A stretch of DNA of 64,000 nucleotides, taken from contig NZ_AP027080.1 in the NCBI RefSeq assembly GCF_030295405.1, positions 310,001-374,000 on the forward strand. Direction: 5' to 3'. Under the pieces are notes generated by a model. It had not been told where the DNA came from, did no database searches, and worked only from the letters and a program-made list of their open reading frames with translations. The translations under genes were made by a program, and so were the position numbers. Origin of the DNA: Mesoterricola silvestris. Its GTDB lineage: Bacteria; Acidobacteriota; Holophagae; Holophagales; Holophagaceae. How positions within the stretch are numbered: position 1 is the stretch's first letter; each line of letters starts with the position of its first letter. Below are positions 1-8,210 of the stretch, piece by piece.

Positions 1-1085
1 TCGGCGGTGCCCAGGGTGGCCGTGACCAGGGCCTGGGTCTCGCCGCGGGTGAAGAGGCAGGAACCGTGGGCCGCGGGCAGGACGCCCACCTCGATGTTCA
101 GGGGACGGATCTGGTCGAACTTGCGGCCGTCGAGGCGCGCGCCCTGCTTGAGGATGGCGTTGCGGAAGAGGGTCTCCTTCAGCGTGTCGAAGCTCTCGAC
201 GACATCCTTCTTGAGCTCGGGCTTGTCCTTGGTGAGCTCGGCCACGGCCTCCTTCTTCAGGGCGTCGATGGCCTTGTAGCTCTCGATCTTGACCTTCATG
301 GTCAGGGCGGCCAGCAGCTTCTCGGCGTACTTGGAGGCCACGAGCTTGTAGATCTCCTCGTTGCGCTCGGGCTTGACGGCGACCATCTTGGTCTTGCCGA
401 CCTTGGCGCGGAGCTCCTTCTGGAGCTTGACGAGGGTCTTGATGTTGGCGTGGCCGAACTCCAGGGCCTTGACCATCTCGGCTTCCTGGAACTCGCTGGC
501 GCCGCACTCGACCATCACCAGGGCGTCCTCGGTGCCGGCGACCAGGAGATCCAGGTCGGAATCGGGGCGCTGGCTGACGGTGGGGTTGATGACGAACTTG
601 CCGTCGACACGGCCCACGCGCACGCCGCCCACGGGGTTGTTGAAGGGGATCTCGGAGATGATCAGGGCCGCGGAGGCGCCGACCATGGCCAGGACGTCGG
701 GCTGGTGGTCGCCGTCGAAGCTGATGACCTGGGCGGTGATGACGGTGTCGCCGTTGTAGCCTTCCTCGAAGAGGGGGCGCAGGGGGCGGTCGATGAGGCG
801 GGAGACCAGGGTTTCCTTGGTGGTCTGCTTGCCTTCGCGCTTGAAGAAGCCGCCGGGGATCTTGCCGGCGGAGAACACGGGCTCGCGGTAGTCCACGGTC
901 AGGGGGAAGAAGTCGATGCCTTCCCGGGGTTCCGCGACGCATACAGCCACGAGGACCATGGTGTCGCCCTGGCGGACGATGACGGAACCGGCAGCCTGCT
1001 TGGCGATGCGGCCGGTCTCGATGCTGATGGGGGTCCCGCCCAGGTCGATGCTGACGGTGGTGGGGTTGAATTTAAGGGCGTTCAT
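1..1085 (-). CDS. pnp: Polyribonucleotide nucleotidyltransferase (PNPase), N-terminal part, cut by the window edge
   Basis: Degrades RNA 3' to 5' by phosphorolysis and belongs to the RNA turnover machinery. The first 361 residues are present; a full PNPase has about 700. They include the first RNase PH-like core (residues about 10-145, with GGFFKREGK and RPLRPLF typical of PNPase), the helical linker, and the start of the second core (LDGRKFDQIRP near residue 315). The C-terminal half with the KH and S1 domains lies outside the window. ATG at 1085 is preceded by AGGAG. It is downstream of rfbB on the same strand with a 189-bp gap, not behind rpsO as is common. Identity is clear. Confidence 0.96.
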   Translation of the reverse strand, partial: MNALKFNPTTVSIDLGGTPISIETGRIAKQAAGSVIVRQGDTMVLVAVCVAEPREGIDFFPLTVDYREPVFSAGKIPGGFFKREGKQTTKETLVSRLIDRPLRPLFEEGYNGDTVITAQVISFDGDHQPDVLAMVGASAALIISEIPFNNPVGGVRVGRVDGKFVINPTVSQRPDSDLDLLVAGTEDALVMVECGASEFQEAEMVKALEFGHANIKTLVKLQKELRAKVGKTKMVAVKPERNEEIYKLVASKYAEKLLAALTMKVKIESYKAIDALKKEAVAELTKDKPELKKDVVESFDTLKETLFRNAILKQGARLDGRKFDQIRPLNIEVGVLPAAHGSCLFTRGETQALVTATLGTA

Positions 1086-1274
1086 GGATTCTCCTGGGAC
1101 CTCGGTCCCGAAGTGGCTCCCTGATTGCGATCCCTCCATGAAACCCTCCGCCGGAACGTATGGGAGGAGGTGGGCTTCCTGCAGAGGTCGCTGCCGACGG
1201 GAGCGAACGGATCGGCACGTCAATCCTATCACATTGGGAAATAAGAGGCCCGTCTTCCCTGCCCCCGGGGAGGG

Positions 1275-2243
1275 TCAGGGCAGGTACCAGGCCACCGTCC
1301 TGCGGAGGCCTTCCCGGAAGTCCACCTGGGGCTCCCAGCCGAGCTCGGTCCGGATCCGGGTGGAGTCGATGGCGTAGCGGCGATCGTGGCCGGGGCGGTC
1401 CCGCACGAAGGTCAGCAGCCGGTGTCCGGTTCCCTGGGGCCTGCCCAGCCGGCTGTCCACCGCCTCGCACAGCTGGTTGAGGAGCTCCAGGTTCCTCCAT
1501 TCGTTCCGGCCGCCCACGCAGTAGGTCCGTCCCGGGATGCCCCGGAGGGCCGCGGCTTCCAGGGCGGCGCAATGGTCCTCCACGTAGAGCCAGTCGCGGA
1601 CCTGCTGGCCATCGCCGTACACGGGCACGGGTTCCCCCTTGGCGAGGCGGTCGATGGCCAGGGGGATGAGCTTTTCGCGGTGCTGCCGGGGGCCATAGTT
1701 GTTCGAGCAGTTGGTCGTGATGGCCGGGAATCCGTAGGTGTGGTGGTAGGCCCGGACCAGATGGTCGCTCCCGGCCTTGGTGGCGCTGTAGGGGCTGTTG
1801 GGGGCGTAGGGGGTCGTTTCCGAGAAGGCGCCGGTCTCTCCCAGCGCGCCGTATACCTCATCGGTGGACACGTGGACGAAGCGGCACCCGGTATCCCCGG
1901 CCCAGACCTGGCGGGCCGCCTCGAGCAGCGAGAAGGTGCCGAGGAGGTTGGTCGCCACGAAGGCGGCTGGACCCGTGATGCTGTTGTCCACATGGCTTTC
2001 CGCGGCCAGATGGAAGAGGAGCCGTACCTGGCGGCGGTCCAGGAGTTCCACCACCCGTTCCCGGTCCTGGATATCGGCCCGGATCAGTTCGACCCGGGGG
2101 AGACCTTCGATCTGGGAGGGGTCGGCGGCATAGGTCACCTTGTCCACCACCAGAATGTTGTCCTCCGGATGGGCGCGGTGCCAGCGATGGACCAGGTTCG
2201 AGCCGATGAAGCCGGCGCCCCCGGTGACCAGGATGGTGCTCAT
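1275..2243 (-). CDS. rfbB: dTDP-glucose 4,6-dehydratase
   Basis: Second step of dTDP-L-rhamnose synthesis, converting dTDP-glucose to dTDP-4-keto-6-deoxyglucose with bound NAD. The 322-aa protein is an extended SDR: TGGAGFIG at residues 7-14, HLAAESHVD, STDEVYG and the catalytic YSATK are all present. The ATG at 2243 is chosen because it starts exactly at the Rossmann fold and overlaps the rfbD stop by 4 bp; an upstream in-frame ATG at 2339 would add 32 residues of out-of-frame rfbD sequence. It is the last gene of the coupled series rfbA-rfbC-rfbD-rfbB. Slightly short for RmlB (about 340-360 aa) but complete. Confidence 0.94.
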   Translation of the reverse strand: MSTILVTGGAGFIGSNLVHRWHRAHPEDNILVVDKVTYAADPSQIEGLPRVELIRADIQDRERVVELLDRRQVRLLFHLAAESHVDNSITGPAAFVATNLLGTFSLLEAARQVWAGDTGCRFVHVSTDEVYGALGETGAFSETTPYAPNSPYSATKAGSDHLVRAYHHTYGFPAITTNCSNNYGPRQHREKLIPLAIDRLAKGEPVPVYGDGQQVRDWLYVEDHCAALEAAALRGIPGRTYCVGGRNEWRNLELLNQLCEAVDSRLGRPQGTGHRLLTFVRDRPGHDRRYAIDSTRIRTELGWEPQVDFREGLRRTVAWYLP

Positions 2244-3085
2244 GGCCTTTCCCCTTTCCGGACGGAGGCCACCTGGGCCAGCGCCTCCTGCCAGGGGGGC
2301 ATGAGGTCCCGGCCCAGGAGGCGGCGCTTGTCCCCGCACAAAACCGAATAGGCTGGGCGGCGGGCAGCAGTCTTGAATTCAGCGGTCAGGCATGGCCGCA
2401 GGTCGGCCTCCACGCCCATCTGTCGGAAAATTTCCACGGCGAACCCGTGCCAGGTGGTTTCGCCCTGGCAGGTCATGTGCACGAGGCCCTGCCATCCCCC
2501 GGTCAGGGCCGCCTCCAACTGGAGGGCCAGGGCCCCGCAGCTGGTGGGTGCGCCGCGCTGGTCGTCCACCACCCGGATGGGTTCGCCCCGGGCGGCCTTG
2601 TCCAGCATGGTGGTGAAGAAGTTGCGCCCCTGGTGGTCGTACAGCCAGGAGGTCCTGGCGATGAGATGGCGGGGGGCAAGCCGAGCCATGGCCTCCCCAA
2701 GCAGCTTGGACCTGCCGTAGGCCGAAAGGGGCGAGGCAGGGTCCTCTTCCCGGTAGGGCCGGGCGCCTTGGCCGTCGAAGACGTAATCCGTGGAGATTTG
2801 CACCAGGACGGTCCCCTGGGCCGCGCAGGCCTCCGCGAGCCAGCCGACGGCCGTGCCATTGACGAGGGTGGCCCGCTCCTCCTCCGCCTCGCATCGATCC
2901 ACCTGGGTGAAGGCACCCAGGTTCAACACGGCGTCCGGCCGGAAGGTGGCCATGGCCGCCCGGATGGAGTCGCGGTCCGCAAGATCCAGGCTCGTCTCAT
3001 CGGGTCCCAGGAGCTCGTGGGCCTGCCAGGTCCGGAGCACCGCCTGGGCGAGCTGCCCCGATGCGCCCGTCAGGAGGACCTTCAT
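2240..3085 (-). CDS. rfbD: dTDP-4-dehydrorhamnose reductase
   Basis: Last step of dTDP-L-rhamnose synthesis, NAD(P)H-dependent reduction of dTDP-4-keto-rhamnose. The 281-aa protein has the N-terminal TGASGQLA nucleotide-binding motif, STDYVFDG, and the active-site YGRSK; length matches RmlD. Start (ATG 3085) overlaps the rfbC stop by 4 bp (ATGA) and its own stop overlaps the rfbB start by 4 bp, so translation is probably coupled through the operon. Confidence 0.95.
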   Translation of the reverse strand: MKVLLTGASGQLAQAVLRTWQAHELLGPDETSLDLADRDSIRAAMATFRPDAVLNLGAFTQVDRCEAEEERATLVNGTAVGWLAEACAAQGTVLVQISTDYVFDGQGARPYREEDPASPLSAYGRSKLLGEAMARLAPRHLIARTSWLYDHQGRNFFTTMLDKAARGEPIRVVDDQRGAPTSCGALALQLEAALTGGWQGLVHMTCQGETTWHGFAVEIFRQMGVEADLRPCLTAEFKTAARRPAYSVLCGDKRRLLGRDLMPPWQEALAQVASVRKGERP

Positions 3086-3588
3086 GGAGCGGCGTTCCGG
3101 CGGGCCGCTTCGTCCAGGACGAAGGGATTGGCCGGATCCGCCTCGTGGCGGATCTCATCCACGGGAAAGGTCCTGCCCGGACCCTTGAAAAGCCGGTTGG
3201 GGCTGTTCAGGACAAGCCCTGGCTCCTCGCTCGTGCACCGGTAGCAGTGGACGACGCCCCGGGGAACCAGGAGGGAGCCGGGATTGCCGGCACCCAAGGT
3301 CAGTTCCATGCGGTTGAGGTAGGTGGGGCTGTCGGGCCGGTTGTCCCAGAGCGTGACCAGGAATTCGCCGGGTCCCATCCAGGAGAACAAATCCGCCTGG
3401 TCCGCATGCTCGTGGGGGCCCCGCAGGACGCCGGGGAGGGTGACGCTCACGTAGCACATGGCCGGGTGGTAGTCTGCTTCCAACTGGTCATGGCGGAACA
3501 CCTCAGCCAGCCAGCCTCGCTCGTCCGCGAATTTCCGGATAGGGGTGACGATCACCCCCTGGATGGGCCCATCCCTGAATTCCAGCAT
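3082..3588 (-). CDS. rfbC: dTDP-4-dehydrorhamnose 3,5-epimerase family protein
   Basis: Third enzyme of the dTDP-rhamnose pathway, double epimerisation at C3 and C5. The 168-aa sequence is a cupin of the RmlC family with the RGPHEH histidine motif near residue 56 and the second motif RGVVHCY. ATG at 3588 shares one base with the rfbA stop (TGATG), and the end overlaps rfbD by 4 bp. The sequence is more divergent than the other three pathway enzymes (HEHADQADLF replaces the usual HFQ...QGKLV), so a related cupin epimerase acting on another dTDP-sugar is possible, but position strongly supports RmlC. Confidence 0.85.
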   Translation of the reverse strand: MLEFRDGPIQGVIVTPIRKFADERGWLAEVFRHDQLEADYHPAMCYVSVTLPGVLRGPHEHADQADLFSWMGPGEFLVTLWDNRPDSPTYLNRMELTLGAGNPGSLLVPRGVVHCYRCTSEEPGLVLNSPNRLFKGPGRTFPVDEIRHEADPANPFVLDEAARRNAAP

Positions 3589-4337
3589 CAGTCCTCCCGC
3601 GGGATATCGGGGAAGGGCATGGGCTCCTGGGTCGCCAGTTCTCCCGCCCTGGCCAGGCTGGGAAAGGTGCCGGCATCCGACCACCAGCCCCTCAGCATGC
3701 CGAAACTCAATTTCCCTCTTTGAAGATAGGCATTATTGACATCCGTGATCTCCAGTTCGCCGCGGCGGGAAGGGCGGATGGTGCGAATGATATCGAAGAC
3801 GTCCCGGTCATAGAAATAGATGCCGGTCACCGCGAGATCGGACTTGGCCTCCGTGGGTTTCTCCTGGATATCGATCACCCTGTCCCCGGCCACCTGGGCG
3901 ACGCCGAACCGGTGCGGGTCGGGCACGGCCTTCAAAAGGATCCGGGCGCCCCCGCCCTGGGCTGCGTAGGCCTGGACCTGGGGACCCAGCTCCTCCTGGA
4001 ACAGGTTGTCGCCAAGGATGACGCACATTTCCTCTCCGCCGGCGAAGTTCTCGCCCAGGGATAGGGCCTGGGCGATGCCTCCCGCCTCGTCCTGGACCTT
4101 GTAGGAGAACCTGCACCCGAAATCCTTGCCGCTGCCAAGGCAGCGCACGACATCGCCCATGTGCTCGGTGCCGGTGACGATCAGGATCTCCTCGATCCCC
4201 GCCTGCTTCATCTTCCAGGCCGGATGCCAGATCATGGGCGCGTTGCCCACCGGGAGGAGATGCTTGTTGGTCACTTTGGTCAAGGGGAAGAGGCGGGATC
4301 CCTTTCCGCCAGCGAGGATGACTCCCTTCAGTCTCAT
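3588..4337 (-). CDS. rfbA: Glucose-1-phosphate thymidylyltransferase, short form
   Basis: First step of dTDP-rhamnose synthesis: dTTP plus glucose-1-phosphate gives dTDP-glucose. The 249-aa protein carries the nucleotidyltransferase signature LAGGKGSRLFPLTK at residues 8-21, the KHLLPVGNAPMI sugar-phosphate loop, ILGDN, and EKP. It is the short RmlA type (about 240-250 aa), lacking the roughly 45-residue C-terminal extension of the enterobacterial enzyme. It heads the rfbACDB operon, read away from the divergent lipoyl-like gene at 4526. Confidence 0.93.
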   Translation of the reverse strand: MRLKGVILAGGKGSRLFPLTKVTNKHLLPVGNAPMIWHPAWKMKQAGIEEILIVTGTEHMGDVVRCLGSGKDFGCRFSYKVQDEAGGIAQALSLGENFAGGEEMCVILGDNLFQEELGPQVQAYAAQGGGARILLKAVPDPHRFGVAQVAGDRVIDIQEKPTEAKSDLAVTGIYFYDRDVFDIIRTIRPSRRGELEITDVNNAYLQRGKLSFGMLRGWWSDAGTFPSLARAGELATQEPMPFPDIPRED

Positions 4338-4472
4338 TGGTTCTCCCTGCGCGGATGGAATGGGATGGCCTCATCACCTTATCACAGGAAAAATAAGGGG
4401 CGTCCGTTGCACAGCGCGGCCCCCCGCGGGGGCCGGGTGGCGATTTTCTCAAGTATTTTTCGGTTCCCAATC

Positions 4473-4501
4473 TTGCGCGAACTGTAGGATTACCATACTT
4501 T
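4473..4501 (+). promoter_or_regulatory. Putative sigma70-type promoter
   Basis: TTGCGC at 4473-4478, a 17-base spacer and TACTTT at 4496-4501 lie just before the lipoyl-like gene, giving a predicted start near 4508 and a leader of about 18 nt containing CGGAGG. This is pattern matching only. The same 188-bp divergent gap also holds a CCTTAT/ATAAGG inverted repeat (4377-4382 and 4393-4398), which may belong to rfbA control. Confidence 0.45.
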
Positions 4502-4525
4502 CCACGAAGAACCACGGAGGTATGC

Positions 4526-4753
4526 ATGATCATCCGGGCGGAGTGGCCGGGCTATGTCATGGGGGTGCTCGTCGCCCCCGGCCAGGAGGTGGAGGAGGAT
4601 GAGTCTCTTATGCTCCTGGAGGGAACCGACTCCGGCCACACGCCCTTCTACGTGAGTGCGCCCGAGTCCGGCAAGATCAAGCGCATTCTCCTCGAGGAGG
4701 GGGATTTCGCAGAGGAGGATGACGAGCTGGTGGAGCTCGCCGACATGGACTGA
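4526..4753 (+). CDS. Biotinyl/lipoyl-like mini-domain protein without attachment lysine
   Basis: A 75-residue acidic protein that reads as a single biotinyl/lipoyl hammerhead: WPGYVMGVLVAPGQEVEED, then SAPESGKIKRILLEEGDF and a final DELVEL. In carrier domains the modified lysine sits in the hairpin between the two halves (E-x-MKM or ETDK). Here that turn reads EGTDSGHTP and contains no lysine, so it probably cannot be biotinylated or lipoylated. The ATG at 4526 follows CGGAGG. pyrC starts 59 bp downstream on the same strand. The function is unknown; it could be a structural or regulatory relative of the acyl-carrier domains. Confidence 0.75.
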   Translation: MIIRAEWPGYVMGVLVAPGQEVEEDESLMLLEGTDSGHTPFYVSAPESGKIKRILLEEGDFAEEDDELVELADMD

Positions 4754-4812
4754 GGCGCGGGGCGTTTCCGGGGTTCCGATCCTGTAAGATGGGAAGGTTC
4801 CTGGAGCCGCCC

Positions 4813-6102
4813 ATGACCCTGTTGATCAAGAATGCGCGCCTTGTCGATCCCTCCCAGAAGTGGGATGGTCCTGCCTCCCTCCTGGTGGTGGACGGCCAGG
4901 TCGCGGCGGTGGGCGAGAACCTGGTGGACCCCCGGATCGAGGGAGCCGAGATCGTCGACGCTGGGGGCCGGCTGCTGGTTCCGGGCCTCGTGGACCTGCA
5001 CGTGCATTTCCGGGAACCTGGGCAGACCGCCAAGGAGAACATCGAAACCGGCTGCAGGGCGGCGGTGGCCGGCGGGTTCACCGCGGTGTGCGCCATGGCC
5101 AACACCAAGCCGGTGAACGACTCGGTGGCCATCACGGAGATGATGCTGACCCGTGCCCGGAAGGCCGGCCTGTGCCGCTACTTCCCGCTGGGCACCGTCA
5201 CGAAGGGCGCCGCGGGCGAGGAGCTCACGGACTACGGCACCCTCAAGGCGTCCGGGTGCATCGCCTTCAGCGATGACGGCCTGCCGGTGATGAACGCGGC
5301 CATCATGCGCCGGGCCCTGGAATACACGGGCTGGCTGGACATGCCCATCGTCGCCCACGAGGAGGACACGAACCTCGCCGCCAAGGGCTACATCAACGAG
5401 GGCGCGGTGAGTGCCTACCTCGGCTGCCTGGGCATCCCGGCCGCCGCCGAGGAGGCCATGGTCGCGCGGGACATCGTCCTCGCCGAGCACACCGGAGGCC
5501 ACGTGCACCTGGCCCACCTGAGCACCAAGGGTTCCCTGCGCCTGGTGCGCGAGGCCAAGGCCCGGGGCCTGAAGGTCACCTGCGAGGTGACGCCCCATCA
5601 TTTCGCGCTGACGGACCGGGAACTGGTGAAGTTCGATTCGGACTTCAAGATGAACCCGCCCCTGCGCAGCCAGGCCGACCTCGACGCCATCCTGGAGGCC
5701 CTCGCGGACGGCACGGTGGACGCCATCGCCACGGACCATGCGCCGCACACCTGGGACGACAAGGAGTGCGAACTGCGCGACGCGTCCTTCGGCATCATCG
5801 GATTGGAGACCGCGTTGCCGCTCACGCTGGAGCTGCTGGTGGACAAGAAGGTCATCACGCTCTCGCGCGCGGTGGAGTTGCTTTCCGGCGGCCCCGCCCG
5901 GGTCTTCCACCTGGACCGCCAGGGGCTCGGAAGCCTCAAGCCGGGTTCGGCGGCGGATTTCACGCTCGTGGACCTGGAGGCCAGGGTCACCGTGGACCGC
6001 GCCTTCGTGCAGAGCCGGAGCTTCAATACGCCCTTCAAGGGATGGCAGCTACCCGGCAAGGTGGTGGCGACCTGGGTCGGGGGTGCGAAGGTGTGGGGCT
6101 AG
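4813..6102 (+). CDS. pyrC: Dihydroorotase, class I
   Basis: Closes carbamoyl-aspartate to dihydroorotate in pyrimidine synthesis. The 429-aa amidohydrolase has the metal motif DLHVHFREPG near residue 59, FSDDGLPV (the aspartate that replaces a carbamylated lysine in class I enzymes), further metal histidines in VAHEED and HLAHLST, and TDHAPH near residue 304. ATG at 4813 is preceded by GGAG at 6-base spacing; the upstream in-frame ATG at 4789 lacks a ribosome-binding site. Likely cotranscribed with the lipoyl-like gene. Convergent with the sugar transferase at 6151. Confidence 0.95.
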   Translation: MTLLIKNARLVDPSQKWDGPASLLVVDGQVAAVGENLVDPRIEGAEIVDAGGRLLVPGLVDLHVHFREPGQTAKENIETGCRAAVAGGFTAVCAMANTKPVNDSVAITEMMLTRARKAGLCRYFPLGTVTKGAAGEELTDYGTLKASGCIAFSDDGLPVMNAAIMRRALEYTGWLDMPIVAHEEDTNLAAKGYINEGAVSAYLGCLGIPAAAEEAMVARDIVLAEHTGGHVHLAHLSTKGSLRLVREAKARGLKVTCEVTPHHFALTDRELVKFDSDFKMNPPLRSQADLDAILEALADGTVDAIATDHAPHTWDDKECELRDASFGIIGLETALPLTLELLVDKKVITLSRAVELLSGGPARVFHLDRQGLGSLKPGSAADFTLVDLEARVTVDRAFVQSRSFNTPFKGWQLPGKVVATWVGGAKVWG

Positions 6103-6150
6103 CGCGCTTCTGGGCGCCGTCGCGGGGCCTTCTATTACGTAGACAGGCTC

Positions 6151-6831
6151 CTAGCGGGCGCCCTGTCCGAACAGCACCACCTTGACCGTCTGGAAGACGA
6201 TGAAGAACCACATCCCGAGGCTCCGGTTCTCGATGAACTTCAGGTCGAAGGAGAGCTTGATCCGGGTTCCATCCAGGGAGTCCACATATCCCTGCGTCAC
6301 CTGGGCGAGGCCCGTGATTCCGGGCTTGACCTGGAAACGTTCCTCGTAGTGCGGGATTTCCTTGAGGAAGCATTCGACGAACGTGGGCTGCTCGGGACGG
6401 GGGCCGACCAGGGCCATGTGGCCCGCGAGCACGTTCCAGAACTGCGGTAGTTCGTCGATCCGGGTCTGACGCAGGAACCGGCCACCGGGGAGGATCCGGT
6501 CGTCCTCGTGGGCGCAGAAGCGGGCATGCCCGTGGTGGTCGTGGTGCATGGAGCGGATCTTGAAGATGCGGTAAGGCTTGCCATTCCGGCCAATTCGTAT
6601 TTGCGAAAAGATGGGATTGCCCCGGTCCACGATCATCACGTAGACCATGCTGACCAGGAGGATCGGCAGGGTGACAAAGAAGAGGAACAGGGTGGCAACC
6701 CAGTCGATCCCATAGATCAGGTCCAGACCCTCGCCAATACGGGCCTCGTCGGAATCCACGTCCCTGGGCGGAACGCCCATGCGGGGGAATTCAAGCGTCA
6801 GGGCTGATTTTTGTTCCTCTGGTGGGGTCAT
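6151..6831 (-). CDS. Membrane-bound undecaprenyl-phosphate sugar transferase (bacterial sugar transferase family)
   Basis: Probably starts exopolysaccharide or O-unit assembly by placing a sugar-1-phosphate on undecaprenyl phosphate at the inner membrane. The 226-aa protein has one hydrophobic segment (about residues 44-65) followed by the family block: KIRSM, DELPQFWNVL, GPRPEQP and PGITGLAQV. ATG at 6831 is chosen because it forms a 4-bp ATGA overlap with the stop of the upstream epimerase. It lacks the extra N-terminal transmembrane helices of the WbaP type, so it is the short PglC-like form. The sugar specificity cannot be read from sequence. Confidence 0.88.
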   Translation of the reverse strand: MTPPEEQKSALTLEFPRMGVPPRDVDSDEARIGEGLDLIYGIDWVATLFLFFVTLPILLVSMVYVMIVDRGNPIFSQIRIGRNGKPYRIFKIRSMHHDHHGHARFCAHEDDRILPGGRFLRQTRIDELPQFWNVLAGHMALVGPRPEQPTFVECFLKEIPHYEERFQVKPGITGLAQVTQGYVDSLDGTRIKLSFDLKFIENRSLGMWFFIVFQTVKVVLFGQGAR

Positions 6832-7793
6832 TGGGACACTCTGATGTGTTTCTGTGGGCGAGGTGCGGCGGGCGCCAAACTTGAAAACCAATCCGTCGTC
6901 TCTTGGAGACCATGCCCAAGCCGAGTGACAGGTTCCCAGTCTATTACCTTTTTCGCCAAGGTCGAGTCGAGAACAGAGCGAAATTGCTCTCCATGTATTG
7001 CCGGGGCATGGGAAATTCCAGGTGGAACGGCGAAACGTTCCTGGAGGATGTGAGCCAACTGGGCGATGGATGTCTCAATCCCGGTTCCCAGGTTGAGAAC
7101 GCCCTGGGGCTGATGCCTGAGGATGAGACGGGCCGCACGGGCAAGATCCTTGACATACACGAAATCACGGGTCTGCTCACCCTTGCCGTTGACTCGGAGG
7201 GGCTGGCCCTTGAGGCCCTGGCCGATCATCAACGCGACGACGCCGGCTTCACCCTTGCCGTTCTGGCGGGGGCCGTAAACGTTGGAGAAGCGCATCGAAC
7301 AGGATTTGAGGCCCCTGTAGTGGTGAAACGATGCCAGGTATTTATCAATACTTAGCTTAGCGACGCCATAAGGAGAACAGGGGCGTTCGGGGTGGGTTTC
7401 GTCCTGGGGGCCCGATTGGGGCTCGCCATAGATGGCTCCTCCGGAGGAGGCAAAGGCGAAATAGGCCAAGCCGTTGTTAAGCCCCAGTTCCAGAAGCCGG
7501 AGGGAATTGATGATGTTCAGTTGGGCGTCCAACACGGGATCCGCGGCGCTCTTCCGAACGTCGATCTGGGCCGCATAATGAAAGATGGCTTCAGGCCGGA
7601 AGGCGCGCAGGGTTTCAGCGGCGCGCGCCGAATCGATGCTTGTGCATTCAAACCTGGCTTTGGGGTTGAGATTGGCATCGGATCCCGACGAAAGATCGTC
7701 AATGACCAGAACCTCGTAACCATCCTGGATAAAAGCATCGACAGCATGGCTTCCGATGAAGCCAGCACCGCCGGTGACGAGAATTCGTTTCAA
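6828..7793 (-). CDS. NAD-dependent sugar epimerase/dehydratase (GalE-like)
   Basis: Extended SDR acting on a nucleotide sugar, most likely UDP-hexose 4-epimerisation. The 321-aa protein has VTGGAGFIGSH at residues 6-16, a catalytic YGVAK, and FSNVYGPRQ and GKGEQTRDFVYV, which are typical of UDP-glucose/GalNAc 4-epimerases. It is coupled by a 4-bp overlap to the sugar transferase, suggesting it makes that enzyme's donor. Base composition is visibly less GC-rich than in neighbouring genes (more A/T at third positions), which may mark transfer. Exact substrate unknown. Confidence 0.85.
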   Translation of the reverse strand: MKRILVTGGAGFIGSHAVDAFIQDGYEVLVIDDLSSGSDANLNPKARFECTSIDSARAAETLRAFRPEAIFHYAAQIDVRKSAADPVLDAQLNIINSLRLLELGLNNGLAYFAFASSGGAIYGEPQSGPQDETHPERPCSPYGVAKLSIDKYLASFHHYRGLKSCSMRFSNVYGPRQNGKGEAGVVALMIGQGLKGQPLRVNGKGEQTRDFVYVKDLARAARLILRHQPQGVLNLGTGIETSIAQLAHILQERFAVPPGISHAPAIHGEQFRSVLDSTLAKKVIDWEPVTRLGHGLQETTDWFSSLAPAAPRPQKHIRVSQ

Positions 7794-8210
7794 GGAGGGT
7801 CCCTCGCTTAACGATGGCGTTCCAAGCCACGGCGGTCAAAAACGGCCGACGCTGGTTGGGTCGCGAGAAAATATTGATTATTCGTTAGAGTCGCTGCGTG
7901 ACTCTATTTCGATTTCATCATACCGCACTTGGCCTCACGGATGAACGCATGAGAAGCGTTCGCAGAGCTCGGTTATTCGATTCACATGATTTGATCATAA
8001 AGCTTAATGAGAGCATGGGATAATCAAAGCTATCCAAACCGGGTAGGGTGGTGGAAATAAAGATGTGAATACAGGTCCACAACCGGTCTGGTCGGCCGGA
8101 TCTTCAATGCAAAATCTATTACTGAAAAAATCATGTTTCACAAATTATTATTGCTTGGGTCTTGAAATGTTTTGAAACAGGAACCGGGTGAGGTCGTACG
8201 GAATTCTGTG
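7794..8210. other. AT-rich intergenic region without a gene
   Basis: 417 bp between the SLBB gene and the epimerase gene, both read on the minus strand. It is the most AT-rich stretch of the window. Two short perfect stem-loops are visible: AGAGTC/GACTCT (7887-7892 and 7900-7905) and GAACGC/GCGTTC (7943-7948 and 7956-7961). It presumably holds the promoter and leader of the epimerase-transferase pair. I found no convincing open reading frame, known riboswitch core or clear terminator. Confidence 0.6.

Noticed and set aside
7794-8210. Possible GEMM/c-di-GMP riboswitch in the AT-rich gap near a polysaccharide locus
   Set aside because: Looked for the GGCAAACC core and tetraloop-receptor signature on both strands; a short CAAACCGGGTAGGG resemblance lacks the paired framework.
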